Positions 25,199 to 33,733 of a stretch of DNA of 64,000 nucleotides are shown here, piece by piece. Position numbers and translations under genes: made by a program. This DNA comes from Massilia agilis (GTDB lineage: Bacteria > Pseudomonadota > Gammaproteobacteria > Burkholderiales > Burkholderiaceae_D): positions 186,001-250,000 of the forward strand of contig NZ_JANUHB010000003.1 in NCBI RefSeq assembly GCF_024756255.1, in the 5' to 3' direction. Each line of letters opens with the position of its first letter. The stretch's first letter is position 1. A model generated the notes under the pieces. The model ran no database searches, was not told the origin of the DNA, and saw nothing but the letters and a program-made list of their open reading frames with translations.

Positions 25199-26430
25199 GC
25201 ACCACCAAACCAGTCCACGCCGCCCAGAGCCGGTTCCCGGTCGTTGACGGCGTCCTCCACGTGGGCGGCGTACCGCTCACCCGCCTGGCACAGCGGGTCG
25301 GCCGCACGCCCTTCTACGCCTACGACCGCAAGGTGGTGAGCGACCGCGTGCGCCAGGTGCGCGACTGCCTGCCGGACGGCGTGCGCCTGCACTATTCGAT
25401 CAAGGCCAACCCGATGCCGGCGCTGGTGCAGCACATGGCCGCGCTGGTGGACGGGCTGGACGTGGCCTCCGGCGGCGAACTGAAGACCGCGCTGGACGCC
25501 GGCATGGCGCCCGAATGCATCAGCTTTGCCGGCCCCGGCAAGTCCGACGCCGAACTGGCGCAGGCGGTGGCGGCCGGCGTGCACGTGCACGCGGAGTCCG
25601 AGCGCGAACTGCATGCGTTGGCGCGCATCGGCCAGGAGCTCGGCATCGCGCCGCTGGTGGTCATCCGCGTCAATCCCGACTTCGAGCTCAAGGGCTCGGG
25701 CATGCGCATGGGCGGCGGCGCCAAGCAGTTCGGCATCGACGCCGAGGAGATGCCGCGCGTACTGGCGCTGGCCGCCGGGCTGGGACTGGACGTGCTGGGT
25801 TTTCATATCTTCAGCGGATCGCAGAGCCTGAAGGCCGAGGCGATCGTCGAAGCGCAGGCGCAGACCTTTGCGCTGGCCGAGCGGCTGGCGCAGTCGTGCC
25901 GGCACCCGGTGCGCGTGCTGAACATCGGCGGCGGCTTCGGCATTCCCTACTTCCCCGGCGAGGCGCCGCTCGACCTGGCGCCGATCGCCGCGCACCTGCG
26001 CCAGGCGCTGCCGCACGTGCAGGCGGCGCTGCCGCAGGCCGAAGTGTCGATCGAGCTGGGGCGCTACCTGGTGGGCGAAGCCGGGGTGTACGTGGCGCGC
26101 GTGGTGGACCGCAAAGTCTCGCGCGGCCAGGTGTTCCTGGTCACGGACGGCGGCCTGCACCACCACCTTGCCGCATCGGGCAATTTCGGCCAGGTGATCC
26201 GCAAGAACTACCCCGTTGCGATAGGCAACCGCATGGGTGGCGGCCAGGCCGAGGTGGTGTCCGTGGTGGGCCCGCTGTGCACGCCGCTTGACCTGTTGGC
26301 CGACAAGATGGAGCTGCCGCGCGCGAACGTGGGCGACCTGGTGGTCGTGTTCCAGTCCGGCGCCTACGGCATCTCGGCCAGCCCCGCCGGTTTCCTGAGC
26401 CACCCGAACGCTGTCGAAGTCCTCGTCTGA
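25195..26430 (+). CDS. PLP-dependent (alanine-racemase-fold) decarboxylase, exosortase A system-associated
   Basis: The 411-residue fold-type III PLP enzyme belongs with diaminopimelate/ornithine-type decarboxylases. LHYSIKANPMP carries Schiff-base Lys70. GLDVASGGELKTALDAGM, SFAGPGKSDAEL, NIGGGFGIPYF (PLP phosphate) and GPLCTPLDLL follow; Cys362 and the Asp four residues on are the active-site pair from the partner subunit. It fits the exosortase-A-associated group rather than LysA. Relatives such as BtrK decarboxylate an amino acid held on a carrier protein. With the ligase directly upstream (ATGA overlap) and an ACP nearby, the same is inferred here. Confidence 0.9.
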   Translation: MSTTKPVHAAQSRFPVVDGVLHVGGVPLTRLAQRVGRTPFYAYDRKVVSDRVRQVRDCLPDGVRLHYSIKANPMPALVQHMAALVDGLDVASGGELKTALDAGMAPECISFAGPGKSDAELAQAVAAGVHVHAESERELHALARIGQELGIAPLVVIRVNPDFELKGSGMRMGGGAKQFGIDAEEMPRVLALAAGLGLDVLGFHIFSGSQSLKAEAIVEAQAQTFALAERLAQSCRHPVRVLNIGGGFGIPYFPGEAPLDLAPIAAHLRQALPHVQAALPQAEVSIELGRYLVGEAGVYVARVVDRKVSRGQVFLVTDGGLHHHLAASGNFGQVIRKNYPVAIGNRMGGGQAEVVSVVGPLCTPLDLLADKMELPRANVGDLVVVFQSGAYGISASPAGFLSHPNAVEVLV

Positions 26431-26441
26431 AGGAGTAGCGC

Positions 26442-27335
26442 ATGCCGACCGTCTCCGTGATCATCCCCACCACGTGCGAAGAGCGCCGCTGGTCGTCGCT
26501 GCAACGCGCCATTGCCAGCACCCGCGCCAGCGAAGGCGTGGACGTGAAGGTGATCGTGGTCGTCAACGGCAAGCGCTTCGATGCGGCAAAGCTGGCGGAA
26601 CTGCGTGAGCGCCCCGACATCACGGTCGCGTACCGGGAAGAAGGCAGTGCGCCGCTGGCGCAGCGCCACGGCCGCACGCTGGTGGACACCGAGTTCTTCG
26701 CATTCCTGGACGACGATGACGAATACCAGCCGCAGGCGCTGGCGCTGCGCTGCGCGCCGCTGTTGGCCGATCCCCGGCTCGGTTTTGTCGCCACCAACGG
26801 CTACCGCTGCGTGGGCGGCGAGGACAGGCTGATGGTCTCTTGCGCGGCGGCCGTGCGTGCCGACCCGCTGGCGGCGCTGGCGCGCGAAAACTGGCTCGCC
26901 TCGTGCGGCGGCCTGTTCCGCACCAGCAGCATCGGGCCGGTCTATTTCGACGATCCTGCGCCCTTCCTGGAATGGACCTACCTGGCCTACCGGCTGGCGC
27001 TTGACTTCAACATGGCTTTCGTGGACACGCCGACTTTCCGTATCCATGACACGCCGGCCTCGCTGTCCAAGTCCGACGCGTACCGCGCCGCGGAGCTGGA
27101 TGTACTGCGGCGCATCGCGGCGCTGCCGCTGCCGGCACCGGTGGCGCGCCAGGTGCGCGGCAAGGTGGGCGCGGCCTGCCACGACCTGGCGGACCAGGCG
27201 CGCATGGCAGGGCGCTACGGCCGCGCACTGGCCCTGCACGCGCGCAGCCTGCTGTTGCCGGGCGGCTGGCGCTACCTTGCCTGGTCGCGCAAGCTGCTGC
27301 CGTTCGCGTTCAAGCGCCCGGCGGCTGCGAGCTGA
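26442..27335 (+). CDS. Family 2 glycosyltransferase
   Basis: The 297-residue GT-A protein has TVSVIIPTTCEERRWSSLQR at the start, VKVIVVVNGKR as the UDP-binding strand and FAFLDDDDEYQP as the metal-binding DxD region. It should add one sugar to the lipid-linked exopolysaccharide unit at the cytosolic face. GGAG lies nine bases before the ATG. It ends block C; its last 26 bases overlap the 3' end of the convergent flippase gene. Confidence 0.88.
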   Translation: MPTVSVIIPTTCEERRWSSLQRAIASTRASEGVDVKVIVVVNGKRFDAAKLAELRERPDITVAYREEGSAPLAQRHGRTLVDTEFFAFLDDDDEYQPQALALRCAPLLADPRLGFVATNGYRCVGGEDRLMVSCAAAVRADPLAALARENWLASCGGLFRTSSIGPVYFDDPAPFLEWTYLAYRLALDFNMAFVDTPTFRIHDTPASLSKSDAYRAAELDVLRRIAALPLPAPVARQVRGKVGAACHDLADQARMAGRYGRALALHARSLLLPGGWRYLAWSRKLLPFAFKRPAAAS

Positions 27336-28812
27336 CCCTGCCCAGCCTGCGCAGCATCTCCTCCAGCCGGGCGAACGCATAGCCTTCCGGGCCGGACGGG
27401 CGCGCGGCCCAGCGCCACAGCGCATACAGCGATCCCACATACACCAGGGCGCCTGCGGCCACGCACAGCAGCAGGGCCATGACGTAATCGAGCGTGACCG
27501 GGCGCGGCTGCAGCGCGTCCTTCAGCAGCAGCACCACGCCGCCCATGATGCTCGATGCCACGAGCGGCCGCATCACGTGGCGCACGAACTGCAGTGCCGA
27601 CAGTCCCAGGCAGCGCGCGATCAGGTACTGGTTCACCGGGATCATCAGGATCATCGTGATCAGGAACGCGCCGGCGGCGCCGAGCACCCCGAACCACAGG
27701 ATTCCCGGGATAAGCATCGACACCAGCAGCGCGAACTGCAAGCCGGCCGTCCAGGTGATGAGCGTGGTGCGGCCGAGCGCAAGGTACACGTAGCCGATGT
27801 TGTTCTGTACTGCCTCGATGACACCGTAGATCGCGAGGATCTGGATGATCGGCACGGCCGACTGCCATTTCCACCCCAGCGCCGCCGGCACCAGCAGGTC
27901 GGCCACGACCAGGATGCCCACGCCGGCGGGCAGCGCAACCATCGCGATCGAGGACACCACGTTCAAAAAGCTCGCGCGCAGCGCCGCCAGGTTGCCGGCT
28001 GCCTTGGCGTAGCCGGGGAAGGCCGCGCGGTTCACCGGCGCGACCAGCTCGGTGGTGGGCAGCGACGAGATTTCGGACGCGATCGAGTACACGCCCAGCG
28101 CCTGGGCGCCAGCGTAGCGGCCAAGGATGAACTGTCCGGCGCGGTTATTCAGGAACTGGAACAGGTTGTTCACCATGAGCCACTTCGACTTGTGGAACAG
28201 GTCCACCTTGGCGCGCAGCGAAAAGCGCGGCCGGTAGTCGCTCACGCTGTAGGACAGCCAGACCGACAGCACGGTCCCGGTCAGCTGGCCGATCACCAGC
28301 GCCCAGTAGTTGTGCAGGTAAAAGGCGAGCGGGATGGTGACGCAGGTGGCCATGCGCTTCCCGAGCAGGAACTTGAACTCGCGGTCAAAGCGCATCTCGC
28401 GCCGAAAGCTCACCGGGCCGATATTGGAAAAGCCCTGCAGCACAAAGCCGATGGCGAGCGAATAGATCACCGGCGCCAGCCGCGGCTCGTTGTAAAAGAC
28501 GGCGGCCATTGGCGCCAGCAGGGCCAGCACCACGCCGCAGGCGGCGGCGAACAACACGTTGAAGGTCCAGGCCGTATCGAATTCGTCACGGCCGGCGTCC
28601 GGATTCTGGATCAGCGCCACATCGAAGCTGAACGCCACCAGCAGCTGCAGCGCGCCGATCAGCGTCATCGCCATGGCCACCAGGCCGAAGTCCGCCGGCA
28701 GCAGCAAGCGCGCGAGGACCACGGTGCTGACCACGCCGATGCCGCGGTCGACCAGCTTGAACAGCACCATCCAGGCCGCGCCCTTGGCGATCTTGCGGTC
28801 GATGTCGCTCAT
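27310..28812 (-). CDS. Polysaccharide flippase (Wzx/MATE-type lipopolysaccharide biosynthesis protein)
   Basis: The 500-residue protein has about 12-14 membrane helices and the Wzx-family opening KGAAWMVLFKLVDRGIGVVS with ARLLLPADFGLVAMAMTLIG. It also has the internal FNVLFAAACGVVLALLAPMA and INKPN-free loops usual for the WzxC/AmsL branch. It should flip the undecaprenyl-linked repeat unit across the inner membrane. The start at 28812 is chosen because GGAGG lies seven bases before it and the ATG overlaps the stop of the upstream glycosyltransferase (ATGA). Confidence 0.88.
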   Translation of the reverse strand: MSDIDRKIAKGAAWMVLFKLVDRGIGVVSTVVLARLLLPADFGLVAMAMTLIGALQLLVAFSFDVALIQNPDAGRDEFDTAWTFNVLFAAACGVVLALLAPMAAVFYNEPRLAPVIYSLAIGFVLQGFSNIGPVSFRREMRFDREFKFLLGKRMATCVTIPLAFYLHNYWALVIGQLTGTVLSVWLSYSVSDYRPRFSLRAKVDLFHKSKWLMVNNLFQFLNNRAGQFILGRYAGAQALGVYSIASEISSLPTTELVAPVNRAAFPGYAKAAGNLAALRASFLNVVSSIAMVALPAGVGILVVADLLVPAALGWKWQSAVPIIQILAIYGVIEAVQNNIGYVYLALGRTTLITWTAGLQFALLVSMLIPGILWFGVLGAAGAFLITMILMIPVNQYLIARCLGLSALQFVRHVMRPLVASSIMGGVVLLLKDALQPRPVTLDYVMALLLCVAAGALVYVGSLYALWRWAARPSGPEGYAFARLEEMLRRLGRVSSQPPGA

Positions 28813-30083
28813 GCGGCCTCCATGCACACGCGCTCGCCCACCGCCTCGTCGAACAAGCCGGCAAGCTGGCGCGCCCGGCCCGCGCGCGACGACCGGATCA
28901 CCAGATCGGGCGAGGCCACGTGCGCGCTGCCATCGCGCACGTCGCGCAGGAAGCGTTCCAGCACGCCCGCGATCTCGTCCGGCGCGTCCATGGTCGCGAT
29001 GCTGTCAAAGCCTGCCGCGCCGAGCACCCGCGCCGTTTCGCCGGTACGGTCCACCAGCCCCAGGATCGGGCGGCGCGCGCGGAAGTATTCGTACACCTTG
29101 GCCGGAACCTGGGTATTGAACGGCGTGCCCTGGAACACCAGCAGGCCGTCCGCGGCCAGCATTTCCTGCAGCGCCTCGCGATAGGGCACGGCCGGCGCGA
29201 CCTCGGCAATGTCGTCCACGCCCAGGCGCCGCGCGCATGCCGCGATGGCCTGCTCGTTGCCGGGCGCGCGCAGGATCACGCGCAGCTTGCCGGCATCCAC
29301 CGTGCCCGCGCGTTTCAGGCGCGCGATCGCCTCGAAAAAGGCGCTCGGGTCGCGTCCGGTGTCGTACAGCAGGCCGCTGTGCACCAGCGTCACCCGGCCA
29401 GCCGGGTGCGGCGCTTCCGTCTGCAGCGCGCCCGCCATCGTGAAGTTGTCTTCGTCGTAGCCGTTTTCGATCACCATGCACTTGTCAGGCGCCAGCTCGG
29501 GGAACCGGGCCTTGTACGAGGCCATTGCGCTGTGCGTCGTGAACACCGCCTTGTGGCAGCGCCGGATGGTCTGGCGCTCGATCCACGCATACGCTTTGCG
29601 CTGCAGGCCGTAGCTGGGGTAGGCGCTTTGCAGCATCGGGTCGCGGAAATCGGCGATCCACGGCAGGCCGGTCAGGCGGTGCAACGCCAGGCCGATCAGG
29701 TGCGCGGTGGCGATCGGGAAGGTGGACCAGATCACCTGCGGGCGGTGGCGGCGTATCATCGCCAGGCCCGCGGGCACCGCCGCGAACCACCACCAAACCC
29801 AGCGGTCGGGCAGGGCCAGCGGGCCGAGGTAGCGCCCGCGCACGCCCAGGTCGCGCTTGGTGTCGAGCGCAAACGCGCGCTTGACCACCAGCCCGGCCGG
29901 CACGCTGGCCAGCTGCGACGGGTTCTGTTCGGGGTAGGCGCGCGGGTGGGCCGAGAGCACCAGCGGCTCCCAGCCGTTCTTGCCAAGGTGGCGAGAAAAG
30001 CTCAGCGTGCGCTGGATGCCGCTGCTTGCTGCCTGCGGCGGAAAGTGAAATGCGATCAGTAGTGCGCGTTTGGTCATGCTCAT
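28809..30083 (-). CDS. Glycosyltransferase (GT4-like, GT-B fold)
   Basis: The 424-residue protein starts TKRALLIAFHFPPQAASSGI-QRTLSFSRHL, the acceptor-side opening of WbuB/GT4-type enzymes. GRVTLVHSGLLYDTGRD leads the donor domain, and ADGLLVFQGTPFNTQVPAKV-YEYFRARRPILGL has the E-x7-E-like nucleotide-sugar site. The product is an unknown linkage in the exopolysaccharide. Two close starts (30083 and 30077) exist; the first is used. It lies 13 bases after the deacetylase gene within the block D run. Confidence 0.85.
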   Translation of the reverse strand: MSMTKRALLIAFHFPPQAASSGIQRTLSFSRHLGKNGWEPLVLSAHPRAYPEQNPSQLASVPAGLVVKRAFALDTKRDLGVRGRYLGPLALPDRWVWWWFAAVPAGLAMIRRHRPQVIWSTFPIATAHLIGLALHRLTGLPWIADFRDPMLQSAYPSYGLQRKAYAWIERQTIRRCHKAVFTTHSAMASYKARFPELAPDKCMVIENGYDEDNFTMAGALQTEAPHPAGRVTLVHSGLLYDTGRDPSAFFEAIARLKRAGTVDAGKLRVILRAPGNEQAIAACARRLGVDDIAEVAPAVPYREALQEMLAADGLLVFQGTPFNTQVPAKVYEYFRARRPILGLVDRTGETARVLGAAGFDSIATMDAPDEIAGVLERFLRDVRDGSAHVASPDLVIRSSRAGRARQLAGLFDEAVGERVCMEAA

Positions 30084-30096
30084 GCTCTTGTATGGG

Positions 30097-31140
30097 CTAG
30101 CGGATGGCGGCGTTGTCGCTGCCGGCGAGGCGCGCCATCCTGTTTGCGTATTCATGCCGCGCCGGTGCGCCTTGCGCCAGCCACTGCAGCAGCCGCAGGC
30201 CGAACAGCAGCGGCCTTTTATCCCACGGCCGGCTGCGCGGCAGCTGGAAGCGGTCGGCCATGCCACCGATCGCGCCCACCGCCGTGGTGAACGCGGCTTC
30301 GAAGCCGGCCTCGCGCACCATCGCCACGTGGCGCGCGTCGAAGTCCTTGCCGGCCTTGCCGTTGGGGTAGGCGAACAGGCGCACGGGTTTGCCGATCAGC
30401 GCTTCCAGCTCCTGTTTGCCATTGCGGATTTCCGCGCGCGCGGCGTCGTCGTCCAGGCTGGTCAGGATCGGGTGGGTGATGGTGTGGGCGCCGATTTCCA
30501 CGCCGCGGCGGTCCAGGTCCACCACCATCTCGGGCGTGAGCATCAGGCCCGGCGCGTCGCCGGTGCCGGCCAGTGTGGCAAGGCGTTCCACCAGTGCCGC
30601 GCGCGCCGGCGGCGGCAGGTATTTCGATGCTTCGGTCAGGCCGGCGGTGGCGCGCTTGCGGTCGGCCTCGTTGGCAAGCGGGTAGCGCGGCAGGCCCAGG
30701 TCCGACAGGTCGAGCGCGCCGGCAGGCAACGCCTGCACCGCCTCGATGATGCGGTCGTTCCACATGCTGCCCCTGCCCACGTGGCCGCTCGTGACGAATA
30801 CCGTTGCCGGCAGGCCCAATTCCTCCAGCACCGGCAGGGCCAGTTCGTGGACCGAGCGGTAGCCGTCGTCGAAGGTGATGCAGACGGTACGCGGCGGCAG
30901 GTTCCCCGCATCGAGCGCGGCCAGCGCAGCGCGCAGCGGCATCACATGGAAGCACTCGGCGAGCAGCGCCATCTGCCAGCGAAAGGCCGCAACGTCGGGC
31001 TCCGAGTCGAGCAGCGGGTCCGGGCGCGCGAGGATACGGTGGTAGTTGACCACGCACAGGCTGGGCTCGCGCTGGCTGCGCGCGATGGCGTCGCCGGCAA
31101 GGCGCAGCAGGCTGCGCGTGAAACCGGTGTGCGTCGTCAT
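30097..31140 (-). CDS. Polysaccharide deacetylase (NodB/CE4 family)
   Basis: The 347-residue CE4 protein has VCITFDDGYRSVHELALPVL with the catalytic Asp-Asp pair, ATVFVTSGHVGRGSMWNDRI, and EIGAHTITHPIL with the metal-binding H-x3-H. RLFAYPNGKAGKDFDARHVA, the motif 4 region, follows. It should remove N- or O-acetyl groups from a glycan, in the cytosol or periplasm. No signal peptide is evident. It differs from the second deacetylase of the locus (41874-42758). Its start overlaps the O-ligase stop as ATGA. Confidence 0.9.
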   Translation of the reverse strand: MTTHTGFTRSLLRLAGDAIARSQREPSLCVVNYHRILARPDPLLDSEPDVAAFRWQMALLAECFHVMPLRAALAALDAGNLPPRTVCITFDDGYRSVHELALPVLEELGLPATVFVTSGHVGRGSMWNDRIIEAVQALPAGALDLSDLGLPRYPLANEADRKRATAGLTEASKYLPPPARAALVERLATLAGTGDAPGLMLTPEMVVDLDRRGVEIGAHTITHPILTSLDDDAARAEIRNGKQELEALIGKPVRLFAYPNGKAGKDFDARHVAMVREAGFEAAFTTAVGAIGGMADRFQLPRSRPWDKRPLLFGLRLLQWLAQGAPARHEYANRMARLAGSDNAAIR

Positions 31141-32447
31141 CGCGGCGCCTCCGCCAGTGCCCGCGGGAGAATCCTCTTTTCCAGCACGATCAGCAGCGCA
31201 ATGATCGCGAAGGTCAGGTCGAAGTAGGCGAAGCTGAGTGCGGCGCCGCCTACGCAAAACGCAAACAGCGTCAGCTGCAGCGTGGTGGCGGCTTGGGCGA
31301 TCCACTGGGCGGATGCCGCCGCGCGTGCGCGCCTGGCGACGCGCTGCGCGGTGCGGAATGCGCCCACCAGGATCCCGAGGTAGATCGCCAGGCCGAAGAA
31401 GCCGTGGTCGCCCAGCACCTGGAAGTACACGCTGTGGGCCGCGCGCGCCTTTTCCGTGTCCGGCAGCGCGTCCCCGGTGTAGAACCACGGGTAGGAAAAG
31501 AAGTCTTGCGACAGCGAGGACCAGACCGGGAAGTACTCGAGCCCTTTGAAGCCGCCGCCAAAGAACGGGTGGCGCATCGCCATGATCATCGACAGCTTCC
31601 ACGCGACCACCCGGCCCATGAACGAGGCATCCTTGCCGGCCGAATTGATGCTGTCGATACGCGACAGCCATTCCGCCGTCGCCACCTGCGACACGCCCAG
31701 CGCGAGCACCGCCACCATCGTCGTCACCAGCAGCTTGCGGTCGGTCTTGATGAAGAAGTAGGCGCCCAGTGCGAGCAGCGCGATGAAACCGCCGCGCGAC
31801 TGGGTGCCGACGATGGCCACCACCGTGAGCGCGATCGTCCCGAGCAGGCCAATCGACAGCGCGCGCGACTGCTTGCCGTATTCGCGCAGCAGGTAAGCGC
31901 AGATCGGCAGCAGCATCACGAAGGCGACGGCGAGTTCATTGCGGTCGCCCAGCACGTGCCCGGCCATGCCTTCGATCTTGTGGCCGCCGCCGCTGGCGAG
32001 GAACTTGAGCGCCTCGATGTCGGCATAAAAGCCCACGGACAGCACCACGCAGCCGAGGAAGAAGTCGAAATGCAGCTTGCTGTCCACGATGGCCAGCACG
32101 AACACGAACAGCACCACCACCTTCATGAAGCGGTCCCAGATCTCCCAGGCCAGCTCGGGCCGGCCAAGTGCCGTCATCGTGCTGCCGGTGGTCCAGGCAA
32201 AGAACAGCAGCACAAGGAAGGCGGTGCCGCTGAAGGCGAACCTTGGCTTGTACCGGGTCGTCAGGTAGCTGAAAATCGCCAAGGCCGCGAACAGCAGGTT
32301 GTAGCGGATCGCGGCAGCCGGGCCGTACACCCAACCATTGGGGAAAAACAGCGCGGTCCAGATCCACAGCCCGAGCCCGATGAACGGGCGCCTGGCGATC
32401 GCGTACAGCATGAATGGCAGCACGGCCAGCAAAAACGCATCACGCAT
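31137..32447 (-). CDS. Putative O-glycosylation ligase / polymerase, exosortase A system-associated
   Basis: The 436-residue protein has about ten to eleven membrane helices and a large periplasmic loop before the last helices (SLSQDFFSYPWFYTGDALPD, HSVYFQVLGDHGFFGLAIYL). This is the Wzy/O-antigen-ligase (Wzy_C) layout. The opening FLLAVLPFMLYAIARRPFIG and LWIWTALFFPNGWVYGPAAA match the exosortase-A-associated ligase group. It may polymerise the repeat unit or attach glycans to proteins in the periplasm. It starts three bases after the stop of the 36-residue membrane protein gene and probably depends on its translation. Confidence 0.88.
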   Translation of the reverse strand: MRDAFLLAVLPFMLYAIARRPFIGLGLWIWTALFFPNGWVYGPAAAIRYNLLFAALAIFSYLTTRYKPRFAFSGTAFLVLLFFAWTTGSTMTALGRPELAWEIWDRFMKVVVLFVFVLAIVDSKLHFDFFLGCVVLSVGFYADIEALKFLASGGGHKIEGMAGHVLGDRNELAVAFVMLLPICAYLLREYGKQSRALSIGLLGTIALTVVAIVGTQSRGGFIALLALGAYFFIKTDRKLLVTTMVAVLALGVSQVATAEWLSRIDSINSAGKDASFMGRVVAWKLSMIMAMRHPFFGGGFKGLEYFPVWSSLSQDFFSYPWFYTGDALPDTEKARAAHSVYFQVLGDHGFFGLAIYLGILVGAFRTAQRVARRARAAASAQWIAQAATTLQLTLFAFCVGGAALSFAYFDLTFAIIALLIVLEKRILPRALAEAPR

Positions 32448-32450
32448 GAC

Positions 32451-32561
32451 TTACCCCGGCCGCTTGTCGTTCTTGCGCGCAGCCTTGACGTCCTGCGCGA
32501 TCGCCCACCGGCACAGCACCAGCACCGCGATCAGGTCGAGGGCCCACAGTATGCTTTCCAT
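32451..32561 (-). CDS. 36-residue single-pass membrane protein
   Basis: The ATG at 32561 is preceded by AAAGGAAA eight bases upstream. The frame encodes MESILWALDLIAVLVLCRWA, then IAQDVKAARKNDKRPG, and stops at TAA (32451-32453). It has one hydrophobic helix (residues ~3-22) and a basic cytosolic tail. It overlaps the 3' end of the upstream glycosyltransferase gene by 31 bases in another frame and ends three bases before the O-ligase ATG, so it is placed to couple the two. The amphipathic composition is unlike a random frame. It may be a small subunit of the ligase or flippase complex. The family was not recognised. Confidence 0.65.
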   Translation of the reverse strand: MESILWALDLIAVLVLCRWAIAQDVKAARKNDKRPG

Positions 32562-33733
32562 GTTTGGTTTCCTTTGATTGCATGGCGCTCGAGCGCCTGC
32601 CCGAATACCTTGATTTGACCGGCGGTGGTGTCGTCCCAGCTGAAGCGCTCGGCGTAGCGGCGCGTAGCGGCCCGGTCGGGGTAGCGGCTGCGCAGCGCGA
32701 TCACCGCTTCCGCCACGCCGCGCGCGCTGCGCTCGTTCATCAGCACGCCCGCGTCAAGCGCTGCCACCACTTCAGGGGTGCCGTAGACGCGGCTGGCGAC
32801 CACCGGGGTCCCGCACGCCATCGACTCGAGCAGCACGTTGGCCCAGCCCTCGCGGCTCGATGCCAGCACCAGCGCGTCGGCGGCGGCGTAATGCCGCGGC
32901 AGTTCGGACTGCGGCACCGCGCCGAGGAATTGGACGCGGGTGGCCACGCCAAGCTTGTGCGCCAGCGCTTCCAGCTTGCCGCGGTCCGGACCGTCTCCGG
33001 CCAGCATCAGCCGCGTATCCGGCAGCATGGGCAGGGCCGCGATGGTCAAGTCCTGTCCCTTGACCGGCACCAGGTGCCCGACCGCGAGCAGCGTGAATGC
33101 CGGGTTGTCCTTGCGCGCCACCGGCTGGAACAGATCCAGGTCCACGCCGTTGCGCAGCGAGGTCACACGGCCGGGGTCCACGCCGAGCGCCACCACTTCG
33201 TCGCGCAGCGCGTTGCAGACGGTGATCACGGCGCTCGCCTGTTGCGCGGCCCAGCGAATCATCATGCGCGGCAGGCGATAGCGCGGGATCAGGGTGATGT
33301 CCGAGCCGCGTGCCGTCACCACCACCGGCTTGTTGAAGTAGCGGCCCAGCATGGCAGCGGCCACGCCGTCCGGGTAGAAGTAGTGCGCGTCGATCAGGTC
33401 GAAGTCGTAGCCCTCGTCGATGATGCGGGCGATGGTGCCCTTGGCCGCCTGCGCGAGCAGGGCGGGCGCCACGTTCATGCCGATCTTGGGCAGCACCGGG
33501 TAGCGTGGATGCTCGACCAACAGGCCGTGGCGCGTTTCGGCGCGCGGCACCCTGGCAAAGCGCGCCCATGCACCAAAGCGTTCGTGCCCGCTCGGGAACC
33601 ACGGCACCGGCGCCACCACGCGCGATTCGACCTTGCCGCTGGCGACCAGGTGGCGCAGGCGGGTTTCGACGAAGATGCCGTGGCCGGGCTTTTCGGCGTT
33701 CGGGAACAGCGTGCTGAAGGTCAGGATCTTCAT
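32531..33733 (-). CDS. Glycosyltransferase family 4
   Basis: The 400-residue GT-B protein has MKILTFSTLFPNAEKPGHGI at the N-terminus, FDLIDAHYFYPDGVAAAML in the acceptor domain, LRNGVDLDLFQP at the domain junction and LLAVGHLVPVKGQDLTIAAL. ADALVLASSREGWANVLLES carries the E-x7-E donor site. The ATG at 33733 overlaps the stop of the next upstream glycosyltransferase (ATGA). The last 31 bases overlap the start of the small membrane protein gene. Confidence 0.9.
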   Translation of the reverse strand: MKILTFSTLFPNAEKPGHGIFVETRLRHLVASGKVESRVVAPVPWFPSGHERFGAWARFARVPRAETRHGLLVEHPRYPVLPKIGMNVAPALLAQAAKGTIARIIDEGYDFDLIDAHYFYPDGVAAAMLGRYFNKPVVVTARGSDITLIPRYRLPRMMIRWAAQQASAVITVCNALRDEVVALGVDPGRVTSLRNGVDLDLFQPVARKDNPAFTLLAVGHLVPVKGQDLTIAALPMLPDTRLMLAGDGPDRGKLEALAHKLGVATRVQFLGAVPQSELPRHYAAADALVLASSREGWANVLLESMACGTPVVASRVYGTPEVVAALDAGVLMNERSARGVAEAVIALRSRYPDRAATRRYAERFSWDDTTAGQIKVFGQALERHAIKGNQTWKAYCGPST

